Shown here: one piece after another, positions 42,995 through 51,083 of the stretch
Position numbering within the stretch: position 1 is the first letter of the stretch
How the letters are laid out: the number at the start of each line of letters is the position of its first letter
NCBI GenBank assembly: GCA_035380245.1
Contig: DAOSXA010000004.1
Coordinates: forward strand, 1 to 64,000
Reading direction: 5' to 3'
DNA from: Candidatus Zixiibacteriota bacterium
Lineage (GTDB): Bacteria; Zixibacteria; MSB-5A5; GN15; FEB-12
DNA: 64,000 nucleotides
The notes under the pieces: generated by a model
What the model saw: only the letters and a program-made list of their open reading frames with translations
The model's database searches: none
Told to the model about the DNA's origin: nothing
Program-made: the position numbers and the translations under genes

Positions 42995-44317
42995 TCAGAA
43001 GGGCATGAGCCCTTTCGGAAGACCTCGGAACTTCTTTTTATTCATATTCTGAAACATTTTTTGCATCGCAAAGAACTGCTTGAGCAACTGGTTGACCGAC
43101 TGGACTGAGTTCCCCGACCCCGCCGCTATACGGCGTTTGCGGGATCCATCGATCATCACCGGGTTGCGTCGCTCCTGGACAGTCATCGACTTGATGATCG
43201 CCACCATCCGCTCCATGTCGCGTTCATCCACTTTGATTCCCTTGAGCATTTTACCGGCGCCCGGGATCATACCCAGCAGCGATTCGAGCGGACCCATCTT
43301 TTTAAGCTGCTCCATCTGGCTCAGAAAATCCTCGAAGTCGAATTTGGCCTTGAGAATCTTCTCCTGCATCTTCGCGGCCTCTTTGGCGTCGATCGTCTCC
43401 TGAGCCTTTTCGACCAGCGAGACGATATCCCCCATACCGAGAATGCGCGATGCCATCCGCTCGGGATGGAACGGCTCCAACTCGGGGAGCTTTTCGCCCA
43501 CTGAGGCCATCTTGATCGGGCAGCCCGTTACATGACGGATCGACAGCGCCGCGCCGCCTCGGGCATCGCCGTCGAGCTTCGACAGCACCACCCCGGTGAC
43601 GGAGAGACGCTTGTGGAACTCATCGGCCACTTTAACCGCATCCTGACCGGTCATGGCATCGGCCACAAGCAGCAGTTCATCCGGAGGAGCCACTTTCTTG
43701 AGCTCCTCCAATTCGTTCATCAACTCATCGTCTATATGCAACCGTCCGGCGGTGTCGATCAGAACCAGATCAATGAAATTCTTCTCGGCGTACTTGATCG
43801 CCTGACGGGCGATTTCCGGTGGCTTGGTGTTTTCGACGTGGAAATGCGGGACGTCGATCTGGTCGGCCAGCACCTTGAGCTGCTTGACCGCGGCCGGGCG
43901 ATAGATATCGCAGGCGACCACCATCGGCTTCTTGTTTTTGCGCTTGGCCCAGAGAGCGAGCTTGGCGGTCAGAGTGGTTTTACCCGAGCCCTGAAGACCG
44001 CAGACGGCGTAAACCGTGGGGGACTTGTCGATCGGATGCAGCGGTTCGGCTTTGCCGCCGAGGAGCGCAACCAGCTCGTCGTGGACGATCTTGATCACGT
44101 GCTGACCGGGGTCGATCGACTGAAGGACTTCGACGCCGACCGCTTTGGCCTCGACTGCCTTGATGAAGTCTTTGGCGACTTTGTAATTGACGTCCGCTTC
44201 GAGGAGCGCGCGACGGACCTCGCGCATGGAGTCCTGGATGTTCTTCTCCGTCAGGCGACCGGCGCCTCGGAGTTTCTTGAAGACCACATCCAGTTTTTCA
44301 GACAGCGAGCTAAACAT
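42995..44317 (-). CDS. ffh: Signal recognition particle protein Ffh
   Basis: GTPase that binds 4.5S RNA and signal peptides and delivers ribosomes to FtsY at the membrane. 440 residues: N domain, G domain with GLQGSGKTTLTAKLALWA (near 105), DTAGRLHIDDEL (near 190), LSKLDGDARGGAALS (near 245) and the Met-rich M domain (LEKAKK-like loop; MEQLKKMGPLESLLGMIPGAG and GSRKRRIAAGSG). First gene of the operon ffh-rpsP-khpA-rimM-trmD-rplS. Confidence 0.98.
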   Translation of the reverse strand: MFSSLSEKLDVVFKKLRGAGRLTEKNIQDSMREVRRALLEADVNYKVAKDFIKAVEAKAVGVEVLQSIDPGQHVIKIVHDELVALLGGKAEPLHPIDKSPTVYAVCGLQGSGKTTLTAKLALWAKRKNKKPMVVACDIYRPAAVKQLKVLADQIDVPHFHVENTKPPEIARQAIKYAEKNFIDLVLIDTAGRLHIDDELMNELEELKKVAPPDELLLVADAMTGQDAVKVADEFHKRLSVTGVVLSKLDGDARGGAALSIRHVTGCPIKMASVGEKLPELEPFHPERMASRILGMGDIVSLVEKAQETIDAKEAAKMQEKILKAKFDFEDFLSQMEQLKKMGPLESLLGMIPGAGKMLKGIKVDERDMERMVAIIKSMTVQERRNPVMIDGSRKRRIAAGSGNSVQSVNQLLKQFFAMQKMFQNMNKKKFRGLPKGLMPF

Positions 44318-44668
44318 CGTTTCCTCGAAATTTCATCCAACACAAAACGGCCAACTATTGGCCAGACCTCTCCATCGCGGTCTGGGCAACCTGGAGCTCC
44401 TGGGAGCCTATCCACCTGTCCAGCCGCACTGGAGCCTGTAAATATAATGGTTGGCTTTAGTTTGGCAAGCAGTTTATCCACATTTTGGCAGCGTCGCGTA
44501 AGGGGATCCGAATTTTCCATAACAGTATATATCCCTTCCCCTTATAGAGAATTGGGTTCGTTTTGCGTATTTTTGTTTTGGGGTAACAGAAGCTGTAGTG
44601 ATTGCGGCCGCGGGGTCCGCTCGGTGATTGATTTCCAAGGTTTGTGGTGCTGTCCTGTTCATACAAGA
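44318..44668. other. Spacer upstream of ffh
   Basis: About 350 bp without a supported gene. It must hold the ffh promoter (minus strand). The stretch 44551-44573 is one arm of a 23-bp inverted repeat whose partner is at 45758-45780. Confidence 0.5.
44551..44573 (+). repeat. Left arm of imperfect inverted repeat around the RAYT island
   Basis: Contains TGGGTTCGTTTTGCGTATTT. Its reverse complement recurs at 45758-45780, 20 of 23 positions identical by eye. The two arms lie 1.2 kb apart with the RAYT gene between them. Confidence 0.55.
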
Positions 44669-44847
44669 GAGGATTGAGACAGGATTGTGCGCAGGATTTG
44701 TGAAGGAAGTGGAGGGGCGAGCGAAGGGGCCGCTGGTGTCCACAATCTCGGCCCGATCCCGTTGTAGGTCGAAATCCCCTGCCCGCCGCAGGCGGGTCGC
44801 AAAGCGAGGTTTCGACATTCAATTCACTCCCCGAAATCTCCTTTTGG
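44669..44847 (+). repeat. 179-bp tandem duplication, copy 1
   Basis: Copy 1 begins GAGGATTGAGACAGGATTGT and ends CCGAAATCTCCTTTTGG. The next 179 bp repeat it with only a few changes, mainly around 44700-44712. Each copy holds a REP-like element near its end. Confidence 0.9.
44764..44816 (+). repeat. REP-like element A
   Basis: 53 bp: 5' GTAG tetranucleotide, then GTCGAAATCCCC, an inner hairpin GCCCGCC-GCA-GGCGGG, a second inner hairpin around TCGC AAA GCGA, and the closing TTTCGAC. The terminal GTCGAAA / TTTCGAC arms pair. This is the plan of REP elements tied to RAYT transposases. Confidence 0.8.
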
Positions 44848-45026
44848 GAGGATTGAGACAGGATTGTGCGCAGGATTTGTGGAGGAGTTGGAGGGGCGAG
44901 CGAAGGGGCCGCTGGTGTCCACAATCTCGGCCCGATCCCGTTGTAGGTCGAAATCCCCTGCCCGCCGCAGGCGGGTCGCGAAGCGAGGTTTCGACATTCA
45001 ATTCACTCCCCGAAATCTCCTTTTGG
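44848..45026 (+). repeat. 179-bp tandem duplication, copy 2
   Basis: Second copy, period exactly 179. Its last 24 bases overlap the 3' end of the RAYT coding sequence (stop at 45003 on the minus strand), so copy 1 carries a fossil of the gene's end. Confidence 0.9.
44943..44995 (+). repeat. REP-like element B
   Basis: Same as element A apart from TCGCGAAGCGA in the second inner hairpin. It ends 8 bp before the RAYT stop codon. Confidence 0.8.
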
Positions 45027-45506
45027 ATCGATACTCCCAGACACACCCCAGGTCTCGTCGTAAACACCAAGGTCGACAAACATCTTGAATGAGGAGTACC
45101 GCCAGGCAGAAGCTCGATCGGCGTGGCCGTGCTTCACGGCATTATAGTGGACGTAGTCGAAGTGGCGGTTCAGATCCTCTTGATCTCGTATGACGTGGTC
45201 CCAGAATCGGTTCTGCCACACCTTACCGGCCTTGACACCAACCCTTTTGCGATACAACGACGAAAAGGAGAGCTTCCAGCGACGGCTCAGACTGGAAACG
45301 TCGTGATTGAGGGGATCGACCACCATATGAACGTGATCCGGGAGAATAGCCCATGCCATTAGAAGCCATTTCCCGTCACGGGACAGTTTCTGCCACGCCG
45401 CGTGGATCAGATCGGCATTGTCAACGAGGATTGGGTTACGTTTCTCGACAACGTGGGACAAGAAGTAAACCTGTTCTTTCCCTTTGTAACGTCGGATATT
45501 GGTCAC
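45003..45506 (-). CDS. REP-associated tyrosine transposase (RAYT, Y1 HUH family)
   Basis: Single-strand DNA nuclease of the Y1 class, thought to mobilise REP hairpins. About 167 residues from GTG 45506 (TNIRRYKGKEQVYFLSHVV); a TTG at 45530 would add eight residues. Diagnostic blocks: WAILPDHVHMVVDP with the HUH metal motif, SRRWKLSFSSLYRKR, GKVWQNRFWDHVIRDQEDLN, the catalytic Tyr in HFDYVHYNAVKHGHA and WRYSSFKMFV. Length and order match full-length RAYTs, so it may be active. REP-like elements lie on both sides in opposite orientation (B and A downstream, C upstream). Confidence 0.88.
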   Translation of the reverse strand: MTNIRRYKGKEQVYFLSHVVEKRNPILVDNADLIHAAWQKLSRDGKWLLMAWAILPDHVHMVVDPLNHDVSSLSRRWKLSFSSLYRKRVGVKAGKVWQNRFWDHVIRDQEDLNRHFDYVHYNAVKHGHADRASAWRYSSFKMFVDLGVYDETWGVSGSIDPKGDFGE

Positions 45507-45579
45507 GGCGGAATGTAGCAAGTCGGGCAAACAAGATCAACGGTTTGTCGAACCTCGGGGGGGCCGTATTCAGGGGATT

Positions 45580-45633
45580 GTCGAAACCTCGCTTCGCGAG
45601 TCCCGCCTCGTGGGACCAGGGGTTTCGACCTAC
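45580..45633 (-). repeat. REP-like element C (inverted)
   Basis: Minus-strand reading: GTAG, GTCGAAACCCC, inner stem around CCCACGAGGCGGG, then CTCGCGAAGCGAG and TTTCGAC. 74 bp upstream of the chosen RAYT start, opposite in orientation to A and B. Confidence 0.8.
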
Positions 45634-45757
45634 AGGGCTCCTCGCACCGTTCGACGGTTCCAAGCCCCCCTCACATTCCCTACAAGCTCTGTGAAAAATC
45701 CGATGTGAGCCCATGATGTAGAGAAGCAGACCGGGAGGTCAGCCGCCCGCGAGATGC

Positions 45758-45780
45758 GAAATATGCAAAACGAACCCATT
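45758..45780 (-). repeat. Right arm of imperfect inverted repeat around the RAYT island
   Basis: Contains AAATATGCAAAACGAACCCA, the reverse complement of the left arm at 44551-44573 with three differences. Confidence 0.55.
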
Positions 45781-46017
45781 TCGCCGTAAGCCGAAAACAT
45801 CTATCAGGTTCGGGCGGAGGTGCGAATTCGCATTGTGGATAATTCGGCCGAGAGATTGCCTTTTCACATAGCTCCTCACAAAGACAGTGGTTGAGCCATT
45901 GCCATTGGAAGCGCGACTTATCGGTCAAACGGCCCGGAGTTTGCCCCGGTTTTTCATACAGAAAACCAGGGCCGATCCAAAAATCATAATCTCCCCATTG
46001 GCGTCATCGGTTCAAGC

Positions 46018-46440
46018 TCAACCCTGGGTACTAGAAGAATAATAATGCAGACTGGATAAAAACAAACCAAGCCCGATCGCCAGATAAATCGGCGAGAGGT
46101 AAAGACGGGAAATGGGAGAATGCCGAAGGCCGTAGCCCATCACCACCATGATAACGATAATCAAATAGCTACGCCAACTCTGGAAGGCGAACAGACATAC
46201 CCGTTCACGGTCGGTCGCCTGGGTCAGGAGTCGGATTTTGTTTTTGCGCACGAGCCTCAGAAAACCGAACCGATAAACCACTAAGCCGACCGCCGCCCCG
46301 ATCGTCACCGGTACAATCCAGGCCGTCTCCTCCATCGTCAGCCAATGCGCCGCTACTACGCAAAGCATAATCCCGACCGCGGACCAGACCATCCCGGCCA
46401 GCACCGGAAGCAGCTTCTTGTTCACCGAAGGCGACTTCAT
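46018..46440 (-). CDS. Small polytopic membrane protein, unknown function
   Basis: 140 residues with four hydrophobic segments: VLAGMVWSAVGIMLCVVAA, AWIVPVTIGAAVGLVVYRF, YLIIVIMVVMGYGL and LSPIYLAIGLGLFLSSLHY. A charged loop (RKNKIRLLTQATDRERVCLF) joins segments 2 and 3. No family recognised. The start ATG 46440 fits; the gene stands alone between the RAYT island and a divergent exported-protein gene. Confidence 0.65.
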   Translation of the reverse strand: MKSPSVNKKLLPVLAGMVWSAVGIMLCVVAAHWLTMEETAWIVPVTIGAAVGLVVYRFGFLRLVRKNKIRLLTQATDRERVCLFAFQSWRSYLIIVIMVVMGYGLRHSPISRLYLSPIYLAIGLGLFLSSLHYYSSSTQG

Positions 46441-46601
46441 ACGACCTCAAATTAAGAAGCAACCTCGCCGGATCATATATGTTTTTTTGACCGCTTGTGG
46501 CTCTCCGGCCAGGTTGCTCTCCGGAAGAATCAACGGATATCGTTAAACCCAAACGGCGTCTCAAACGTCCTATCGGCAACTTCAGCAACCAGGGAGTATA
46601 A

Positions 46602-47501
46602 ATGACAACGACCAGCCCCGTCATCCTGCTCTTGACTTTAACGGCTCTTGCCGTTCACGCCCAACAACCAGATTTCCAACATCTGACCGGTCCTTATCTC
46701 GGACAAACACCACCGGGAACGACCCCACAGGTCTTTGCCGAAGGACTCATCGATCCCGATTTACACGGTTGTCCCGTCTTCACACCCGATGGACTCGAGG
46801 TCTACTGGAAGCCTATGAACAACGAACATGTGCTGTGCTCACGAACGGTCGACGGCCATTGGACGGCGCCGACACCCATCGAGTTTCCCCATCGGTTTGA
46901 TAACTCCGATGCCCCGATCCTGTCGGTCGATGGAATCCGCCTTTATTTTGTATCGACCGAACCGATGAATATCGCCGACAACATCCGGGAACATGTCTGG
47001 TTCAGCGACCGAAACGAGAATGGCTGGGGAACACCAACGCCGGCAGGAAACAATATCAACCGGATGGGCGTACATTGGCAAACATCCGTGGCCGCCAACG
47101 GCGATCTGTATTTCCATTCGCTCAATTCAGGCGGTGGAGATATTTTCTCCTCGAGTTTTATTGACGACGCCTGGGCTGTCCCCGAAGCCCTCGGGGCGAC
47201 CGTCAACGCAGCCACCTACGAACACGCACCGTTTATCGCACCCGACCAGAGCTACCTCATCTTTTCACGGGTCGATTTTTCCTCGGAGGACAAAGGCGCC
47301 GATCTGTTCATCAGCTTCCGCAAGCCGAACGGTGAATGGGGCCTGGCTCGTCCCATGACCGAGCTCAACAAACCGGGAATCAACGAGACGGCGCCGAACG
47401 TAACACGCGATGGGAAATACTTGTTCTTTCTTAGCAACACTGCCAACGGCCTGAGCGCGCACTGGGTCAGCACGGCCGTGATCGATCGCTACCGTTCCTG
47501 A
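46602..47501 (+). CDS. Exported PD40/WD40-like beta-propeller protein
   Basis: 299 residues; signal-like start TTSPVILLLTLTALAVHAQQ. GGGAG precedes the ATG. The mature protein contains repeated PD40 blocks: GCPVFTPDGLEVYWK, SDAPILSVDGIRLYFVST, TSVAANGDLYFHS, HAPFIAPDQSYLIFSRVD and APNVTRDGKYLFFLSN, each with the (P)xxSPDGxxLxF pattern. Such proteins are periplasmic or outer-membrane-attached; TolB is the best-known relative, but nothing here points to a TolB role. Possibly a truncated propeller with four to five blades. Confidence 0.82.
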   Translation: MTTTSPVILLLTLTALAVHAQQPDFQHLTGPYLGQTPPGTTPQVFAEGLIDPDLHGCPVFTPDGLEVYWKPMNNEHVLCSRTVDGHWTAPTPIEFPHRFDNSDAPILSVDGIRLYFVSTEPMNIADNIREHVWFSDRNENGWGTPTPAGNNINRMGVHWQTSVAANGDLYFHSLNSGGGDIFSSSFIDDAWAVPEALGATVNAATYEHAPFIAPDQSYLIFSRVDFSSEDKGADLFISFRKPNGEWGLARPMTELNKPGINETAPNVTRDGKYLFFLSNTANGLSAHWVSTAVIDRYRS

Positions 47502-47590
47502 TCGGCGAACACCGCACCGCCACTCCGGCTTGACACCGTAGTCGCAACACTGTACTTTGCTGCGTCCGATAACTCCTGTCAGGACGGAAG

Positions 47591-48766
47591 ATGAGCAGAC
47601 TTGTCCTCAAGCCCAAAGAAGACTACCGAATTCGCACCGGTCATCTCTGGGTTTTCAGTAACGAAATCGCGCGGGTAGAAGAGGCTCCCGGTTCGGGCGA
47701 GATTGTCGATGTGACCGACTCCCGAGGCGGTTTTTTAGGATGTGCCTATTACAATCGCCATACCCTCATTGCCGCCCGCCTGCTGACCTCACATCACGAG
47801 GAAATCGACACCGCTTTTATCGAGCAACGCCTGCGTCGCGCTCTACGCTACCGCGAAGAGATGCTGGATTCGTTGCGTTCATTTCGCACCGTCTATTCTG
47901 AAAGTGATTTTCTTCCCGGTCTGATCGTCGACAAATACGAGAACATTCTAGTTGTACAACTGCTCACTCTCGGTATGGAACGACTGCGAAGCCGGATTAT
48001 CGAGGCACTCCATCGGGTTTTCCAGCCCGCGGGCATCGTTCTGCGATGTGACTCTCCTTTTCGCGAACTCGAAGGCCTGCCTGTCGAGGCCACTTCCGTT
48101 GTGGCTGGAACCGTACCGGATATGGTGGTTATCGAGGAAGCCGGTGCGCGTTTTATCGTGGATACCATGCAGGGACAGAAAACCGGCTTTTTCTTCGATC
48201 AACGTGATGCCCGCGCTGCCGTACGCCGGCTCGCTCGGAATCGACGCGTGCTCGATTGTTTCAGTTTCACCGGCGGATTCTCGATCAACTGCGCTTTCGG
48301 AGGCGCCACCGAAGTGCTCGCGGTCGACCGCTCATCCCCCGCTCTCGACATCCTGAACGATAACGCTCGCTTGAACGGTGTCGAGAAAATCGTTTCCACA
48401 CGGCAGGGCAATTGCCTTGACATCCTTCGCGACCTGAATGAGCGCAAGGAGCGGTTCGACCTGGTCATCCTCGATCCGCCGGCCTTTATCAAATCAAAAA
48501 GCCGTCTTAAAACCGGAATGGCCGGCTATCGCGACATCAATCGCCTTGCCGCGCGTTTGTTGGCGCCCGAGGGAATTCTGGCTACTTTTAGCTGCTCGCA
48601 GAATCTCAATATCGATCAGTTCTCCAAAATTCTTTTTCAGGCCGCTCGCAGTTCGGGCCGGAGGTTCCGCATCATTAGCTCCCTGACCCAGGCCGTCGAC
48701 CACCCTGTCCTCCAGGCTATGCCGGAGACTCAGTATCTCAAAGGCCTTATCCTCCAGGCTCTGTGA
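47591..48766 (+). CDS. rlmI: RlmI-like 23S rRNA methyltransferase (PUA + class I methyltransferase)
   Basis: 391 residues. An N-terminal PUA domain (LVLKPKEDYRIRTGHLWVFS, then VDVTDSRGGFLGCAYYN) precedes the RlmI-type middle domain and the SAM fold: RRVLDCFSFTGGFSINCAFGG (motif I near 220), VLAVDRSSPAL, FDLVILDPPAFIKSKS (motif IV, DPPAF) and TFSCSQNL near the end. RlmI makes m5C1962 in 23S rRNA, but members of this COG1092 group can differ in target. It lacks the catalytic Cys arrangement of RsmB and has SCSQ as in RlmI. Stands alone. Confidence 0.88.
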   Translation: MSRLVLKPKEDYRIRTGHLWVFSNEIARVEEAPGSGEIVDVTDSRGGFLGCAYYNRHTLIAARLLTSHHEEIDTAFIEQRLRRALRYREEMLDSLRSFRTVYSESDFLPGLIVDKYENILVVQLLTLGMERLRSRIIEALHRVFQPAGIVLRCDSPFRELEGLPVEATSVVAGTVPDMVVIEEAGARFIVDTMQGQKTGFFFDQRDARAAVRRLARNRRVLDCFSFTGGFSINCAFGGATEVLAVDRSSPALDILNDNARLNGVEKIVSTRQGNCLDILRDLNERKERFDLVILDPPAFIKSKSRLKTGMAGYRDINRLAARLLAPEGILATFSCSQNLNIDQFSKILFQAARSSGRRFRIISSLTQAVDHPVLQAMPETQYLKGLILQAL

Positions 48767-48933
48767 CCCACTTCGTCGGGATGGTTGAAAAAGGTGTACG
48801 CCCGGAGTTTCGAGAAAACACAATAGTAACACGAGCGACACGAAGCCGCTCGCTACGCAAGATCATGATTTTACTGCGTGCTCCGGGATTTCGTACCCGA
48901 TACGATGGATACAACAAATGGGATACAAAAACG

Positions 48934-48959
48934 AAGGCTGGAGCGGGTGCTCCAGCCTT
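48934..48959 (-). terminator. Intrinsic terminator after the histone-like/SWIB gene
   Basis: Perfect 11-bp stem AAGGCTGGAGC / GCTCCAGCCTT with a 4-nt loop; on the minus strand it is followed by CGTTTTTG. Between convergent genes, it may also stop the rlmI transcript. Confidence 0.75.
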
Positions 48960-49025
48960 TCACGGTGTCGTTCTATGACGTCAACAGTCCGGCGTGTGGC
49001 GGTCCGGACCTAAAATGGGTCTCGC

Positions 49026-49580
49026 CTATTTCATATGCTTGGAGACCAGCTTGGTCATCTCAAACATTGAGACCTGCTTCTTGCCGCCGAAGATTTTCTT
49101 CAGCTTTTCGTCGGCATTGATCATGCGCTTGTTAGCCGTATCCTGAAGCCCGTTCTTCTTGATGTATTCCCAGAGCTTCTTGGTGACTTCAGTGCGCGGG
49201 ATTGCCTTAGTGCCTACGATAGCGCCCAGGTCAGCAGACAGCTCCATCGGACGCATAAAAGCCGGATTCGGCTTACGTTTAGACGCTGTCTTTTTCTTAG
49301 GCGCGGCTTTTTTCGCAGCAGGCTTCTTCGCAGCGGCCTTTTTCTTGGGAGCGGCCTTCTTGGCAGCCGGCTTCTTCGCAGCGGCCTTCTTCTTCGGAGC
49401 GGCCTTCTTCGGAGCAGCCTTCTTAACCGTGGTCTTCTTCGGCGCGACCTTCTTGGTCGTGACCTTCTTCTTCGGTGCAGCCTTCTTAGCCGTGGTCTTC
49501 TTCGGGGCAGCCTTCTTGGCCGTGGTCTTCTTCGGAGCGGCCTTCTTCTTGGCCGGCGCCTTCTTCTTCGCTACGGGCAT
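49026..49580 (-). CDS. Histone H1-like / SWIB domain fusion protein
   Basis: 184 residues from ATG 49580, 6 nt after GGAG. Residues 1-105 are a lysine/alanine/proline tail made of short units such as KKAAPKKTTAKK and KKAAAKKPAA, like eukaryotic H1 tails and bacterial Hc1/AlgP-type proteins. Residues 112-184 are a SWIB/MDM2 domain: FMRPMELSADLGAIVGTKAI, RTEVTKKLWEYIKKNGLQDT, NKRMINADEKLKKIFGG and VSMFEMTKLVSKHMK. SWIB domains occur in chromatin remodellers, Chlamydiae and scattered bacteria. A role in nucleoid organisation is inferred from the DNA-binding tail. Confidence 0.88.
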   Translation of the reverse strand: MPVAKKKAPAKKKAAPKKTTAKKAAPKKTTAKKAAPKKKVTTKKVAPKKTTVKKAAPKKAAPKKKAAAKKPAAKKAAPKKKAAAKKPAAKKAAPKKKTASKRKPNPAFMRPMELSADLGAIVGTKAIPRTEVTKKLWEYIKKNGLQDTANKRMINADEKLKKIFGGKKQVSMFEMTKLVSKHMK

Positions 49581-49759
49581 CATGTGCTCCTTTGTAACAT
49601 TAGGTCGTTGGTTAGTTTTATTATGTACTCTTTTGTCTTCGTTAGGCAATCTATAGACAAATCAAATCAAGAATGAGCTACGCGTCCCGATCCAACCGAG
49701 CGAAATCTACCGGAGTTTGAAACTCTATTGCAACAAAAAAAAGTTTTTATGAAGTCATT

Positions 49760-49786
49760 TTGTCTATGAAAAAGAGACAATGTCAA
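49760..49786 (-). promoter_or_regulatory. Possible promoter and operator upstream of the SWIB gene
   Basis: An inverted repeat TTGTCT-N9-AGACAA (49760-49780) abuts TTGACA on the minus strand (49786-49781). A weak ACAAAA follows at the -10 distance. Overlap of the palindrome and promoter suggests a repressor site; this is inference. Confidence 0.3.
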
Positions 49787-49791
49787 ACGGG

Positions 49792-50997
49792 CTAGATAAG
49801 ATCGGGGCGCTCCAGTCGGAACACCGGTGCTTCGGCAGGGCAACCGAGCCGGAACGGGAACCAATGACCGACTCCGGCCGAGGTGAAAAGCCGGTTATCA
49901 CCGATACGATAATGCCCCCAGAGATAGCTTCCTCCGAAGAAACGTTCGAAGACAGAACGTCCCGCGAAGCCTATCTGACCACCGTGGGTGTGACCGGCCA
50001 GTGTGAGATCGACACCTAGGCGTGCCGCCGGTTCGAAGACGTAAGGGCGATGGCTCATCAGAATCGTGAATGTTCCCTCGGGGACTCCATCCAGAGTCTG
50101 CACCAGAGAATCGACGAAGAAACTCTCTCCGACATTGCTCATCGAGCGGGGATCATCGAGTCCCGCGATCGCCAGCGGGACATTATTGGCGTTGACCATG
50201 ACAGTCTGATTGATCAAGAGCGGTACCGGGGAGGCATCGAAAATGCGAATGACTTTTTTTACCCCTCGGAAATACTCGTGATTGCCGAGAGTAGCATAAA
50301 CGCCGAAACGCGGGTGCAGACCGTCGAACATCCGAAGAGCCTCGGGGAGCATTTCGAGTTCATCGGAGACATCCCCCGAGACAAGCACCAGATCCGGTTG
50401 GAACTGCTCGGCCTCGGTCAGGACCTGTTCCAAGGTGTGGAGATTGACATAGTGTCCCAGATGAATGTCGGAAAGATGCAGCAACCGGAGACCCGCAAGC
50501 GGCGGCGGCAGTGTAGCAAAAGCGAGAGGTTCCTCGTAAACTTTCACCGAACCGAGAGCCTGGGCGACACCGGTGACCGACATCCCGACAGTTGCGGCCG
50601 GAAGGATCAACGCCGTAGTTCTGAGAAAAGCACGCCGGTTGGTGTTGAGTTTGTCCGGGACAGCGGTTTTAATCCTGCGTGCGATGAAATCAGCAAGGGA
50701 ATCGGTCAGATGGAGAATCCCGGAAATCGGCAGAGCGATCATAAGGGCCACTTCGAGAACGAACACCAGCACTGCCGCCAGCGAAGCGGCATCCGACAAC
50801 CAGGTCAGCGAGAACCAGGCTCCCACACCCCAGAGAGCTACGAAAACTATCCCGGCCAGGGGCAGCGACCAGGATGAGCGCCGCATCCAGGTCCGTCGCC
50901 ACCAGGGCCGATTGAGGGCATAAAGCAACAGCACCTGCAAACCACCCACAACCAGAATGGCAATAGTGGAGAATATAATCGGGAAAAGCTCTCGCAT
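49792..50997 (-). CDS. Membrane-anchored metallophosphoesterase (YkuE-like)
   Basis: 401 residues. About four membrane segments in the first 130 residues (IIFSTIAILVVGGLQVLLLYAL ... VLEVALMIALPISGIL), followed by a Tat-like stretch (NRRAFLRTTALILPAATVGMSV) and the phosphoesterase domain: LLHLSDIHLGHYVN, LVLVSGDVSDE, ATLGNHEYFRG, ILMSHRPYVF and LTLAGHTHGGQIGF. These supply the full set of dimetal ligands (D-x-H, GD, GNH, H, GHTH). The substrate is not known; YkuE-type enzymes act outside the membrane. Single gene; 86 bp separate it from trkH upstream. Confidence 0.92.
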   Translation of the reverse strand: MRELFPIIFSTIAILVVGGLQVLLLYALNRPWWRRTWMRRSSWSLPLAGIVFVALWGVGAWFSLTWLSDAASLAAVLVFVLEVALMIALPISGILHLTDSLADFIARRIKTAVPDKLNTNRRAFLRTTALILPAATVGMSVTGVAQALGSVKVYEEPLAFATLPPPLAGLRLLHLSDIHLGHYVNLHTLEQVLTEAEQFQPDLVLVSGDVSDELEMLPEALRMFDGLHPRFGVYATLGNHEYFRGVKKVIRIFDASPVPLLINQTVMVNANNVPLAIAGLDDPRSMSNVGESFFVDSLVQTLDGVPEGTFTILMSHRPYVFEPAARLGVDLTLAGHTHGGQIGFAGRSVFERFFGGSYLWGHYRIGDNRLFTSAGVGHWFPFRLGCPAEAPVFRLERPDLI

Positions 50998-51083
50998 GGT
51001 CTCCTGGGTTCCTCGATCAGTTTATACGCGCCGAGACGGAAATCTATCGCTTTTTTCGCACTGCTTGTCCCTGCGCCTTTTCT

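Larger units (their letters stand above)
45531..46017. other. Spacer upstream of the RAYT gene
   Basis: Besides element C and the inverted-repeat arm at 45758-45780, I see no gene with support; short open frames here show no family features or ribosome sites. Confidence 0.5.

Noticed and set aside
44628..45092. Open frames running through the 179-bp duplication
   Set aside because: They translate the same repeat twice and include the REP hairpins; non-coding repeat DNA explains them better.
45680..45928. Minus-strand 82-codon open frame upstream of the RAYT gene
   Set aside because: It spans an inverted-repeat arm and has no ribosome site or family features.
49190..49580. Microsatellite-like DNA repeats
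   Set aside because: They keep the reading frame and encode the lysine-rich tail of the SWIB protein, so they are coding.
50050..50877. Plus-strand 275-codon open frame opposite the metallophosphoesterase
   Set aside because: All metal-binding motifs are on the minus strand; the plus frame is a shadow.
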